Assembly: GCF_024459955.1 (NCBI RefSeq)
Contig: NZ_JANFXK010000001.1
Location: 310,001 to 374,000, forward strand
Source: Anaerovorax odorimutans
Lineage (GTDB): Bacteria; Bacillota; Clostridia; Peptostreptococcales; Anaerovoracaceae
Reading direction: 5' to 3'
Length of the DNA stretch: 64,000 nt
Of this stretch, positions 17,074 through 25,022 are shown in pieces (the first letter of the stretch is position 1; every line of letters begins with the position of its first letter). Both the position numbers and the translations under genes were made by a program. The notes beneath the pieces were generated by a model that worked only from the letters and a program-made list of their open reading frames with translations, did no database searches and was not told the DNA's origin.

Positions 17074-18639
17074 ATGGATGAAAAGCTGTCTTTGCGCACG
17101 GAAAGGAGAAGTATGGACTGTGATTATATTTTGACAGGAAAAAAGATCTACACGCTGGATGAAGACCATCCTGCGGCGGATTGGATCGCCGTTAAGGACA
17201 AGAAAATCGTAAAGGTAGGCGACGGCCCGATCCCCGAGGGCTGTATGAAAAAGGATTTTGGCGACAGCGTCATCATTCCCGGCCTCATCGATTCCCATGT
17301 TCATGCGGGGCAGACTGCCATTATGACCGGCGGTGTCAACCTGATCAACGCCTCGACGATTGGCGAGGTTCTGGCTTTGATTGAAGAGCGCTGTAAAACC
17401 ACAGAAGACGATCTGGTATTCGCTCCCTTTTTTATCGTCGCTCAGATAAAAGAAGGCCGTTTTCCTACGAGGCAGGAGCTGGATTCCGTTTCCCACGGCA
17501 AAAAGGTCATGGTAATCAGCATTACCCTGCACACATCGGCAATCAACACCGCAGCCTATGAAGCTGTCGATTATCATGGAAACACCTATGGCCTGACTAT
17601 GGACGAAAACGGGGAGTTCAACGGCTATCTCGCAGAAGATGAAGTCAATTTCTACACCCTTGGCGAGCTGATCGCAGGAATTTCGGAAGAAAAGTACGAT
17701 AGCTATATCACACAGTTCGCCCAGATGTGCGTTGAAAACGGGATTACTACCGCCCACTGTCTGGAAGGACAATTTGTCACAGGAGACATTGATTTGGATC
17801 TGTGGATCAAACGGCTCGAGAAGGATGATCTGCCGCTCCACTGTGTTCTCTATCCGCAGATGTGGGATTATGAAAAATCCAGGAAATACAATCTGCCCAG
17901 ACACGGCGGATGCCTGACGCTGGACGGAGCGGACCTGGATTACACCATGGCCCTTGACGAACCGTATACCTGTAAGCCCGAGGTCCGCGGCGACCTTTAC
18001 CGAAAGGACAGTGAAGTCTATAATTTGACGGCAAAAGCTTACGCCGATAATAAGCAAATCGCCTTTCACGCCATGGGAGAGCGGGCCATCGATCAGGTTA
18101 TGGACGCATACAGACGAGTTATCGCGGAGCAGGGACAGAAAAATCTTCGCCTGAGAGTCGAACATTTTACGCTCCCCAGAGAATCCCATATTAAGATGGC
18201 CGCCGAGCTGGGCATCGTTGTCAGCCAGCAGCCGGAATACACTTATCTCTTCGGTTCGCCGGGCGGGCCCATCGAGCAGTGGTTTGGCGAGGAGAGAAAC
18301 AAACGAATGGAGCCCTATAAATATATCAGCGATCAAGGAGTTATCGTAGCCGGAGGCTCTGATTCACCGGTAAACGGGCTCAATCCTCTGACCGGAATTC
18401 AGGGGCTTGTAAATGCCCGCTTTGATACCAGGCGCATGAGCGTTACCGAAGCGCTGAAGGTCTATACTTACAACGCAGCCTATGCGGCTTTCGAAGAAAA
18501 TGAACGAGGAACCATCAAAGAAGGCTATTACGCGGACTTTACCATATTGGAAGAGGACCCTTACGAGGCGTCTGACCGCATCGATGAGATCCAAGTCAAG
18601 GGAACGATTTCGGAAGGCAGGATCGTATTCGAAAAATAG
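17074..18639 (+). CDS. amidohydrolase, YtcJ/NfdA-like (amidohydrolase_3)
   Basis: 521 residues from ATG 17074; AGGAGG lies eight bases upstream and overlaps an alternative GTG at 17065, which is therefore rejected. Metal-dependent hydrolase of the amidohydrolase superfamily: N-terminal metal site SHVHAG, then LDGADLDYTMALDEPY, FHAMGERAIDQVMDAY, RVEHFTLP and GSDSPV, in the order of the YtcJ-like clade whose characterised members cleave N-formyl or other amide bonds. Substrate unknown. It is transcribed away from the permease operon and may act upstream or downstream of the radical enzyme on the same nitrogenous compound. No signal peptide, so cytoplasmic. Confidence 0.85.
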   Translation: MDEKLSLRTERRSMDCDYILTGKKIYTLDEDHPAADWIAVKDKKIVKVGDGPIPEGCMKKDFGDSVIIPGLIDSHVHAGQTAIMTGGVNLINASTIGEVLALIEERCKTTEDDLVFAPFFIVAQIKEGRFPTRQELDSVSHGKKVMVISITLHTSAINTAAYEAVDYHGNTYGLTMDENGEFNGYLAEDEVNFYTLGELIAGISEEKYDSYITQFAQMCVENGITTAHCLEGQFVTGDIDLDLWIKRLEKDDLPLHCVLYPQMWDYEKSRKYNLPRHGGCLTLDGADLDYTMALDEPYTCKPEVRGDLYRKDSEVYNLTAKAYADNKQIAFHAMGERAIDQVMDAYRRVIAEQGQKNLRLRVEHFTLPRESHIKMAAELGIVVSQQPEYTYLFGSPGGPIEQWFGEERNKRMEPYKYISDQGVIVAGGSDSPVNGLNPLTGIQGLVNARFDTRRMSVTEALKVYTYNAAYAAFEENERGTIKEGYYADFTILEEDPYEASDRIDEIQVKGTISEGRIVFEK

Positions 18640-18768
18640 GACGTATTGAAAGATAGGACGCAATGAACGCGTCGGAAAAATAAGCTGAGGCGGACCGCTG
18701 GGGATGCCGGCGATTATGGAGAATAAAGATTGCGTTCAGGCTTCCGGGTCCACATACAAACAAAAAGG

Positions 18769-18801
18769 GGATGCAGTATTGAATTTTCTAATACTACATC
18801 C
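18769..18801. terminator. bidirectional intrinsic terminator
   Basis: GGATGCAGTATT ... AATACTACATCC hairpin between convergent genes, with TCTTTTATTT on the plus side and CCCTTTTTG on the minus side. Confidence 0.75.
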
Positions 18802-18828
18802 TCTTTTATTTGCGTTTTTTCGTGTGGC

Positions 18829-19617
18829 TTATTCAACGACCCGAATAATCGCAGCTACCCGAGTACCTGAATTATTCAGTTGCTTCACGCTCTGGGAGCA
18901 GACTCCCTTTCTAACGTTAGCAGCATGGATAATCTTTCCGCTTCCGGCGTATATAGCGGCATGGCTATAACGTCCGCCCCTCTTAAAAAGAATAATATCT
19001 CCGGCCTTGGCCTTTTTGATGCTCTTCATGGAAGAACCCACCTTATACTTTTTAAGAGAAGAATACAGTCCTGCGGAAGAAGTCCTCTTTATCTTTTTCT
19101 TTGCGTCCACATTGGCATTTTTGTATACCCAGTATACAAAGCCGCTGCAGTCAAACGCTTTTGGACCCGAACCGCCGGATCTATAGCGAGCGCCGATTTT
19201 ACTCTTTGCTTTTGCGACCACTTTCTGCGGATCGCTTTTCTTAGTCTTTGCTTTCGCGGCTGCGGAATAATCTCCGTAATATTTTTCGCCGTTCACTTCG
19301 GCGTACGCCCTCACCTTGTAACGGTAAGTCGTATTTGCTTTCAGCTTTTTGTTTACATAGCTCGTCTGCGATGTCTCTGTCAACTCAGTATACTGCTTCT
19401 TTTTTGAGTTATACCTGTAGACTTCATAGCCGTCTGCACCGCCTGCCGCCTTCCAGGTCACTTTGATCGTGCTGTCGCTTGTTGCCTTCGCTTTTGCACC
19501 GGTCGTTTTCGCCACTTGCGGTTTCTGTCCGTCAGCTCCATGCACTGCTGCCGGAAGACAAAAGATGCTGAACATCATTGCCAGGGTCACCGCATAGGTT
19601 ACCATCTTTTTACTCAT
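18829..19617 (-). CDS. secreted NlpC/P60 peptidoglycan hydrolase with Fn3-like domain
   Basis: 262 residues from the ATG at 19617 (GAGAGG five bases upstream; a weaker in-frame ATG lies at 19635). Signal peptide with cleavage after AVHG-A. Then an Fn3-like module (about 35-125: IKVTWKAAGGADGYEVYR ... YRYKVRAYAEVNGEKYYG) with many lysines, and a C-terminal NlpC/P60 domain with catalytic Cys in FDCSGFVYW, His in YSHAAIYAG and a third polar residue in IIHAAN. Expected to cut gamma-D-Glu-diamino acid bonds in peptidoglycan outside the membrane. The Fn3-like module is the same type found at the C-termini of the two giant exported proteins in this window, hinting at a shared wall-association mode. 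Confidence 0.9.
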   Translation of the reverse strand: MSKKMVTYAVTLAMMFSIFCLPAAVHGADGQKPQVAKTTGAKAKATSDSTIKVTWKAAGGADGYEVYRYNSKKKQYTELTETSQTSYVNKKLKANTTYRYKVRAYAEVNGEKYYGDYSAAAKAKTKKSDPQKVVAKAKSKIGARYRSGGSGPKAFDCSGFVYWVYKNANVDAKKKIKRTSSAGLYSSLKKYKVGSSMKSIKKAKAGDIILFKRGGRYSHAAIYAGSGKIIHAANVRKGVCSQSVKQLNNSGTRVAAIIRVVE

Positions 19618-19974
19618 AAAAGCCTCTCTCTTCATGTTTTGCCTAGCTTTTATTGAATAACACGGGTATTACTATACCATCGAACATGCAAAAAGTCAAA
19701 TTCCGCTCCATCCCTTGCTATCACTAGTATGCAGTACGATATTACCCAAAACAGCACAAAATTCTTTAAAAAAACTTTAAAAAAACGCCATATTTTTTAT
19801 AGCTTGTAGACCCAAAGTCATTGAATTCTCTAACTTCTCAACTTATTTCGTCATGTTTTTACCGTTTTTGTTAAAATTGTTTTAATGTTTTTTCATGTAT
19901 TTTTCTAACTAATTTGCTGTAAATTGTTCTTGATATGTACCTGTTTGTTTATCTGTTTTATTCATTAGAATGAA
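19618..19974. other. A/T-rich upstream region of the NlpC/P60 gene
   Basis: No gene. Runs of A and T predominate. I searched for the c-di-AMP (ydaO) riboswitch that often precedes such hydrolases and did not find its conserved blocks. A promoter for the hydrolase is presumably here. Confidence 0.4.
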
Positions 19975-20005
19975 TAAAAACCCATCTCAGGCTCTTGGGT
20001 GGGTT
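19975..20005 (-). terminator. intrinsic terminator overlapping the xerD-like stop
   Basis: AAAACCCA ... TGGGTTTTTATT on the minus strand; the 5' arm lies within the last codons of the recombinase gene. Confidence 0.65.
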
Positions 20006-20868
20006 TTATCGTAAACATCTTTTATGCGATTTTTTGTTACAGTGAGGTAAATCTGCGTCGCTGAAATGTCCTCGTGTCCTAAAAGCTCCTGCAGCGATTT
20101 GAGATCCGCTCCGTTCTGGATCATATGGACGGCAAAGGAGTTTCTTATTATATTGGGCGTCAGCTTGTGTTCCAAATCAGCCTGCTTTCCGTACTCCTTT
20201 AAGATCTTCCAAAGTCCCTGCCTGGTAATGCGCTGCCCATAGTAGTTGACAAAGAGGGCTGTTTCTTCGGTGCGCTCTTTCAGCAGTTTGTTTCTGGCAT
20301 CGTATATGTATTCTTCCAGAGCTGCTCTGGCAGGTCTTCCCACCGGAATGATCCTGGCCTTGCTCTGTTCCCCCGCGCAGGTGATGAAACCCATACGCAG
20401 GTTGATATCCTCAACGTCGGCCTCGATCAGCTCGCTGACCCGAATGCCTGTCGCGTACAAAAGCTCCAGAATCGCTTTATCCCGAATTCCGCGGACGCTC
20501 TTATCCGGCAGCGCCAGCAGACGGTCAATTTCCTCGATGGTCAGGTATTCAATCGTCTTTCTTTCAATCCTCGGCGACTTTATATCGCTGGTGGGATTTA
20601 CGGCAACTTCCTTTATGGTCAGGAGGTAGTTATAAAGCGATCGTACGGATGCCAGCTTGCGATTAACCGTAGCCGCCGACTTCCCGTCATTTTTCAGTTT
20701 GAGAAGGTACGCTACCACTTCCGTGCCGGGAGTCTCTCTGAGGTCCCGGATTCCCCTCTGTTTTTCAAACTCGGAGAATTCCAATACGTCCCGCCTGTAC
20801 GCTTCCAGCGTATTTTTGGCCATTTTCTTTTCATGTTTTAAATACTCAAAAAATTGTTCAAGAAGCAT
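19987..20868 (-). CDS. xerD: XerC/XerD-family tyrosine recombinase with altered active-site box
   Basis: 293 residues, normal Xer length. N-terminal SAM-like core-binding domain (about 1-85) and C-terminal catalytic domain. Catalytic residues seen: Arg in ATGIRVSEL, Lys in GEQSKARIIPV, Arg of box II in IIRNSF, His in LLGHEDIS, Tyr in TQIYLTV. The usual box II HTLRHSF reads NIIRNSF here, so the conserved catalytic His is Asn. Neighbours spoIIM and nudF match the xerD (ripX) neighbourhood of Bacillus, which argues for the chromosome-dimer recombinase by position, while the substitution argues for caution. GGAGGGAGGAG precedes the ATG. Confidence 0.85.
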   Translation of the reverse strand: MLLEQFFEYLKHEKKMAKNTLEAYRRDVLEFSEFEKQRGIRDLRETPGTEVVAYLLKLKNDGKSAATVNRKLASVRSLYNYLLTIKEVAVNPTSDIKSPRIERKTIEYLTIEEIDRLLALPDKSVRGIRDKAILELLYATGIRVSELIEADVEDINLRMGFITCAGEQSKARIIPVGRPARAALEEYIYDARNKLLKERTEETALFVNYYGQRITRQGLWKILKEYGKQADLEHKLTPNIIRNSFAVHMIQNGADLKSLQELLGHEDISATQIYLTVTKNRIKDVYDKTHPRA

Positions 20869-21035
20869 GTATGCTCCTCCCTCCTGGCAATTAGCCCTGT
20901 TTGGGCTCCATTTCCATTATAATCCATAGGGTTATGGTTTACAATAATATTCTGCCGAATTTTGACATTTTTTGTTGAGCAGTAATAAAGCGCTTTCGGT
21001 TAACATAATTTAACTAAGTAAGAGGAGGCATACAT

Positions 21036-21659
21036 ATGAAAAAATTTTTAAGGAATCACTCATATACTTTGAGTCAGGTTGCTGCCGTGGCTTTTGCCAG
21101 TAAAAAGGTCTTCCTGATCTCCGTATTCTTTTTTCTGACTGGCATCTCCACCGGAATTTTTCTGGAGCTGACCATGGCCGCCGACGAAAAAAGCAGCCTG
21201 GCTGGCTATCTCCAGCAGTATCTCTACATGGACAGCGGGTCTGTGGATTATCCCAATCCCTTTTTGTCTTCCCTCACCAGCAATTTGCTGCTCCTGCTGA
21301 TTATATTCCTGGCCGGGCTCTCGGCCCTGGGATTTCCAGCCGCCCTGGCAGCGCTGACTTATAAGGGTATGGCTCTGGGGTTTTGTACGGGCCTGATCGT
21401 TGAAACGCTGAAGGATAAGGGAATATTGGTAATCCTGACTTCCCTGGTTCCGCAAAATCTGATCCTGATCCCGGTCTTCATCCTCGCCTCCGCGGCGGCG
21501 GTGAACTACGGCTTGTTTTCTCTGCGTTCCAGACGAATGCCAACAAAAAAGAACCTGAAGGATGTTTCAGGCTCTTACATTTTGCTTATGCTCTTTTTAT
21601 GCCTGGCCATCGGACTGGCCTGTGGGCTGGAAGCTATTTTATACCCAATTGTTCTTTAG
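21036..21659 (+). CDS. spoIIM: stage II sporulation protein M-like membrane protein
   Basis: 207 residues with five or so membrane helices; the middle block PAALAALTYKGMALGFCTGLI matches the SpoIIM/DUF95 family. In Bacillus SpoIIM works with SpoIID and SpoIIP in peptidoglycan remodelling during engulfment of the forespore. AAGAGGAGG is nine bases upstream of ATG. It is divergent from the xerD-like gene and its last 26 bases overlap the end of nudF on the other strand. Presence with spoVS supports a spore-forming ancestry. Confidence 0.85.
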   Translation: MKKFLRNHSYTLSQVAAVAFASKKVFLISVFFFLTGISTGIFLELTMAADEKSSLAGYLQQYLYMDSGSVDYPNPFLSSLTSNLLLLLIIFLAGLSALGFPAALAALTYKGMALGFCTGLIVETLKDKGILVILTSLVPQNLILIPVFILASAAAVNYGLFSLRSRRMPTKKNLKDVSGSYILLMLFLCLAIGLACGLEAILYPIVL

Positions 21660-22173
21660 CCATAAAGATGGCGGCAATGGTTTTGGCATCTACCATCTGT
21701 CCGCAGGCTGCCATCTGATAGGCTTCTTTAAAATCGTATTCCAGAATGTCCAGGGCTTCATCGTCGTCAAAGCTGGTTTCGCCCGGCGTCAGGCCCGTGG
21801 CAGCGTAAAGATGGATCACTTCCTCAGTGTAGGCTACGCTGGGATTGATTTTCCCCAGATAGTGCATGCTGTCGGCCGCATATCCGGTCTCTTCCTTCAG
21901 CTCGCGCCTGGCGGTCTGCAGCGGGTCAGTTTCCCCCTCATCGATCTTGCCGGCGGGAATTTCTAAAATGACCTTTCCGCTGGGATAGCGAAATTGTTTG
22001 ACCATCACCAGCTTTCCTTCATCGGTAATCGGTACGATGGCTACGGCTCCGTTGTGTTCGACGATTTCCCGGTAAGCGGTTCCCTTGGGCGCCGTTACGG
22101 TGTCCTTTCTCAGATTGAGAATCGCGCCTTCGTAGATCCTCTCGCTGCTGATTTTCTTTTCCTCAAAGACCAT
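21634..22173 (-). CDS. nudF: NUDIX hydrolase, ADP-ribose pyrophosphatase type
   Basis: 179 residues. Hydrolyses ADP-ribose and similar nucleoside diphosphates. The Nudix helix is at about residues 75-98 (AGKIDEGETDPLQTARRELK then EETGY), with one more residue than the textbook spacing between the first Glu and the Arg-Glu pair. EHNGAVAIVPI and QFRYPSGKVILEIPAG are typical of the NudF subfamily. It ends inside the convergent spoIIM gene and starts nine bases downstream of proC, so it is probably the last gene of a proB-proC-nudF unit. Confidence 0.9.
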   Translation of the reverse strand: MVFEEKKISSERIYEGAILNLRKDTVTAPKGTAYREIVEHNGAVAIVPITDEGKLVMVKQFRYPSGKVILEIPAGKIDEGETDPLQTARRELKEETGYAADSMHYLGKINPSVAYTEEVIHLYAATGLTPGETSFDDDEALDILEYDFKEAYQMAACGQMVDAKTIAAIFMAKEQLGIK

Positions 22174-22182
22174 TTTCTCCTC

Positions 22183-22986
22183 CTATTTCGTCATGACTTT
22201 GGATTTTTCCACTGCTGCCGCAAAGCCTTCCTTTATATTGTCCATAAAACCGTTTTCAAAGAGTTTGTTGACGGCTTCGATGGTCGTGCCTCCCGGTGAG
22301 CATACATTGATACGCAGCTGTTCCACGCTGATATCGTTTTCCAGGACCATTTTAGCGGCTCCCAGGACCGATTGGGCGGCGAAGATTTTCGCTTTCTCCG
22401 GCGCCATACCGTGGTCTACCGCTGCCTGAATGAGCGCATCTATGTACATATAGGTATAGGCAGGACTGCTGCCGCTGACACCGATGACGCAGTGAATCAG
22501 CTCTTCGTCCACCTCCTCGGCCCTGCCGATGGCTTCAAAGATGCCGAAAACCTTGCCAAAGGTTTCATCATCCACGTTTTTGTTCCTGCACACCGCTACC
22601 ATGGATTCTCCCACCTGTGCCGGTGTATTGGGCATGATGCGGATGATCCTGCGGTCGCTGCCCAGATAACCTTCGATGAAACCAATGCTGACACCGGCCG
22701 CCATGGAAACAATTACTTTCTCACTGCCGCATTCTCCGGCAATCTGGGGAAGCAGATCTTCAAACATATTGGGCTTTACTCCCAGTATGATCACATCGCT
22801 GTCGCGGGTCAGCTCTTTTTCCGAGGACCTCGCCGATACTACTGCAAACTGCGCTTCCAGAGCTTTTCCGTTTTCTTCCCTCTTATCATAGACAAGTATC
22901 TGGTCGCCCTTTTGGGCCGCGGTATCCGCGTATCCTTTCAGGATCGCTCCGCCCATGTTTCCTGCTCCGATAAATCCAATCTTCAT
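22183..22986 (-). CDS. proC: pyrroline-5-carboxylate reductase
   Basis: 267 residues from ATG 22986, chosen because GGGAGG is eight bases upstream and it places the Rossmann motif GFIGAGNMGGAI at the extreme N-terminus as usual; an in-frame upstream ATG at 23034 lies within proB. Reduces pyrroline-5-carboxylate to proline with NAD(P)H, the last step of proline synthesis. The C-terminal dimerisation domain contains GVSGSSPAY and SPGGTTIEA, family signatures. It starts inside the proB operon, five bases after the proB stop. Confidence 0.95.
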   Translation of the reverse strand: MKIGFIGAGNMGGAILKGYADTAAQKGDQILVYDKREENGKALEAQFAVVSARSSEKELTRDSDVIILGVKPNMFEDLLPQIAGECGSEKVIVSMAAGVSIGFIEGYLGSDRRIIRIMPNTPAQVGESMVAVCRNKNVDDETFGKVFGIFEAIGRAEEVDEELIHCVIGVSGSSPAYTYMYIDALIQAAVDHGMAPEKAKIFAAQSVLGAAKMVLENDISVEQLRINVCSPGGTTIEAVNKLFENGFMDNIKEGFAAAVEKSKVMTK

Positions 22987-22991
22987 ATGTA

Positions 22992-23789
22992 TTACCTCCC
23001 TGAGAATACTGTTCCCGTTTCTTCGCCGTTCCATGCCTTTTTAATGATATCCGGCTTTTTTCCGTTTAAAAGAATCATTGAAATTCCGTATTTATTGACC
23101 AGTCTGGCGGCTTCGATTTTGGTCGCTATGCCGCCTGTGCCAAAGCTGCTTTTTTCTCCAATATCAATATCTGAAAGCAGGCGATCAATATCCGACACCT
23201 CTTCGATCAGCTTTGCATCGGTTTCCGCCTTGGGATCCTTGTCATAGACGCCGTTGATATCGCTGAGGACGATCAGGGCGTCGGCATTCCAAAGGTTAGC
23301 CGTATGGGCGCCCAGGGTATCATTGTCGCCGATTTTTATTTCATCCACGCTTACACTGTCGTTTTCATTGATAATGGGGACCACGCCCTCATCCACCAAA
23401 GTAAACAGCGCGTTGCGGATATTAAGCGTCCTGTGGGGATCCAGAAAATCTTCTCGGGTCAGCAGAATCTGCCCCACGTGGATACCGTAATCCCCAAAAT
23501 ATTCTTTATAGGCCATCATTAACTCCACCTGACCGATGGCGCACAGGGCCTGCTTGTAATTCATATCGCCCCGGCGGCTCCACTTGTTGATGGCGCCCAC
23601 CCCGCAGATTCCTGCTCCGGAGGAAACCATGATAACCTGTTTATGATTTTCTATGAGAGTATTGACCTGTTCTACAATATTGTGAAGGACCTCCCGGTTT
23701 ACCGCCCCATTATCGTCGGAGAGCACATTGCTGCCGATCTTGATGACAATCTTCCGACTCTCCTTTATTAAATCGCTGATAGGATTCAT
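22992..23789 (-). CDS. proB: glutamate 5-kinase without PUA domain
   Basis: 265 residues. Phosphorylates glutamate, the first step of proline synthesis. IVIKIGSNVLSD is the N-terminal phosphate site, VPIINENDSVS and IGDNDTLGAHTA are kinase blocks and SFGTGGIATKIEAA the glycine-rich nucleotide loop. It stops at the kinase domain; the C-terminal PUA domain of the longer (about 370-residue) enzymes is absent, as in many Clostridia. The next enzyme of the pathway, proA, is encoded 2.5 kb away on the opposite strand. Confidence 0.95.
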   Translation of the reverse strand: MNPISDLIKESRKIVIKIGSNVLSDDNGAVNREVLHNIVEQVNTLIENHKQVIMVSSGAGICGVGAINKWSRRGDMNYKQALCAIGQVELMMAYKEYFGDYGIHVGQILLTREDFLDPHRTLNIRNALFTLVDEGVVPIINENDSVSVDEIKIGDNDTLGAHTANLWNADALIVLSDINGVYDKDPKAETDAKLIEEVSDIDRLLSDIDIGEKSSFGTGGIATKIEAARLVNKYGISMILLNGKKPDIIKKAWNGEETGTVFSGR

Positions 23790-23811
23790 TCTTACATCGC
23801 CTCTTTCTTTA

Positions 23812-23839
23812 TTTATATGACCGTATAAGTATACGACAA
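23812..23839 (-). promoter_or_regulatory. probable promoter of proB-proC-nudF
   Basis: Minus strand TTGTCG (23834-23839), 16-bp spacer, TATAAA (23812-23817), about 20 bp before the start codon. Confidence 0.5.
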
Positions 23840-24223
23840 AATCGGCGCTCCTGCAAGGTTCGCAGAGGTTTTTACCCGGCCTGCGGTTGAAAATTTACGG
23901 CAGTCTTTGCGGCAGTCTTGGAAATTCCCTGCTCCGGCGGCGGCGATTCCAGCTGCGCAGGCGATTTTTCGCATAATAAAGCCGGCTTCGCTGATTCATT
24001 TTATCGGCAGCGTTTGTTGCTATTGCGGGGCTGTCGCAGCAAGAGACAAAACTCCTTAACGGACAGCGACGGGCCGATGGACAAGAGGGAACGCTGCCTG
24101 ATCCCTCTCATATAGCAAAATTTCTCCTTATTCCCTTCTTTCGAGAATAATATGGAAAACTACATATAAAAAGCGGAACCCGTTTTTTATGTACGCTCAG
24201 GTTCCGCCTGTGTTTGTCTGTAT
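23840..24223. other. intergenic region between proB and spoVS
   Basis: Apart from the spoVS terminator near its right end I recognise nothing. A 65-codon open frame on plus lacks a ribosome binding site. Confidence 0.4.
24173..24207 (-). terminator. intrinsic terminator of spoVS
   Basis: GCGGAACC ... GGTTCCGC hairpin followed on the minus strand by TTTTTATATG. Confidence 0.8.
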
Positions 24224-24484
24224 TTATCTGGGTTCTACGATCAGCTTGATCGCGGTCCGCTCCTCACCGTCTATTTCTATATCCGTAAACGCCGGCACAG
24301 TTACCAGGTCCACGCCGCTGGGAGCTACAAATCCTCTTGCAATGGCGATGGCTTTCACCGCCTGATTGAGCGCCCCCGCGCCAATGGCCTGGATTTCCGC
24401 TCCGCCCTTTTCTCTCAATACTCCTGCGAGTGCTCCTGCCACCGAATTCGGATTTGATTTCGCTGATACTTTTAAAACTTCCAC
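24224..24484 (-). CDS. spoVS: stage V sporulation protein S
   Basis: 86 residues, full length for the family, almost invariant: EVLKVSAKSNPNSVAGALAG at the N-terminus and AIARGFVAPSGVDL in the middle. SpoVS is a small Alba-like protein that affects progression to stage V of sporulation in Bacillus. The start is GTG with GGAGG eight bases upstream. Monocistronic, with a terminator 17 bases after the stop. Confidence 0.95.
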   Translation of the reverse strand: MEVLKVSAKSNPNSVAGALAGVLREKGGAEIQAIGAGALNQAVKAIAIARGFVAPSGVDLVTVPAFTDIEIDGEERTAIKLIVEPR

Positions 24485-24668
24485 GTGTACATCCTCCTTA
24501 ATATAAATAGATATTCATTCGTCCCTCTCGGGCTTACAAGGTTAAAGTGAGGTTCAAACTTTTTTCAGCCTCATCCCTATTATATATTTCAAAAATACCA
24601 ATTTATAGCAAAAAAAACCGACAAATTCTTTGCTTTTTTTCTTTTTTCTAAAATTTTTAGACAACCCC

Positions 24669-24697
24669 TTGATTTTTTTGACATGAACAGCTATAAT
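24669..24697 (+). promoter_or_regulatory. strong sigma-A-type promoter of a candidate small RNA
   Basis: TTGATT (24669-24674), exactly 17 bp, TATAAT (24692-24697). No coding region follows before the terminator 60 bp on. Confidence 0.75.
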
Positions 24698-24703
24698 CAA
24701 ATT

Positions 24704-24796
24704 GTGGTTATCCCCCTGATAACCTCATTAATCTCTAATCCCAATACCCCTTTTGAACAAAACAGACTGCTCCCCTGCAGTCTGTTTTGTTTTTTG
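24704..24796 (+). ncRNA. candidate small RNA, about 93 nt
   Basis: Bounded by the promoter at 24669-24697 and a long intrinsic terminator. The predicted transcript has a 5' hairpin GGTTATC CCCCT GATAACC (24706-24724), a single-stranded C/T/A-rich middle (about 24725-24755) and the terminator stem. No open frame with a ribosome binding site. Class unknown. Confidence 0.55.
24756..24796 (+). terminator. intrinsic terminator of the candidate small RNA
   Basis: AACAAAACAGACTGC pairs perfectly with GCAGTCTGTTTTGTT around a six-base loop, then TTTTT. Confidence 0.9.
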
Positions 24797-24820
24797 GAAA
24801 AGAGGGGGATTGTGGTATAA

Positions 24821-24943
24821 TGGTTCCATAAATTGATACGGCTTCGCCTTTTTTCCCGGCGCTTTAGCGCTGCTGGAAAAACGGACAGCGTAGCGGAGCG
24901 GAGGAGTGAGCCGCAGGCGAACGTTGCCGTAAGGGTGGAACCA
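24821..24943. repeat. 123-bp imperfect palindrome with 8-bp terminal inverted repeats
   Basis: TGGTTCCA (24821-24828) and TGGAACCA (24936-24943) are exact inverted copies; inside them ACGGC/GCCGT and TTCGCC/GGCGAA continue the stem. A TATAAT box at 24817-24822, with TTGGAA 16 bp upstream, overlaps the left end, so the element may be transcribed towards the exonuclease gene. Its GGCGAAGCCGT core (minus strand) matches the second hairpin of repeat C. Confidence 0.6.
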
Positions 24944-24947
24944 TTGA

Positions 24948-24973
24948 AATATGCTCGACTACGCTCGCATATT
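24948..24973 (-). repeat. repeat C, single diverged copy
   Basis: On the minus strand AATATGC-GAGCGTAGTCGA-GCATATT. Relative to the array at 13037 both stem arms changed together (AACTTGC/GCAAGTT to AATATGC/GCATATT) while the loop GAGC-N3-GTCGA is kept. Confidence 0.7.
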
Positions 24974-25022
24974 ATAATAAACCCAGTGGATATACATGGA
25001 ACTGCGTAGAATGGCACCCGGC

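Noticed and set aside
19618-19974. c-di-AMP riboswitch upstream of the NlpC/P60 gene
   Set aside because: A common association, but the conserved purine-rich blocks are absent.
24697-25017. 107-codon open frame on the minus strand over the small-RNA and palindrome region
   Set aside because: It runs through a terminator and a palindrome, has no ribosome binding site and no recognisable sequence.
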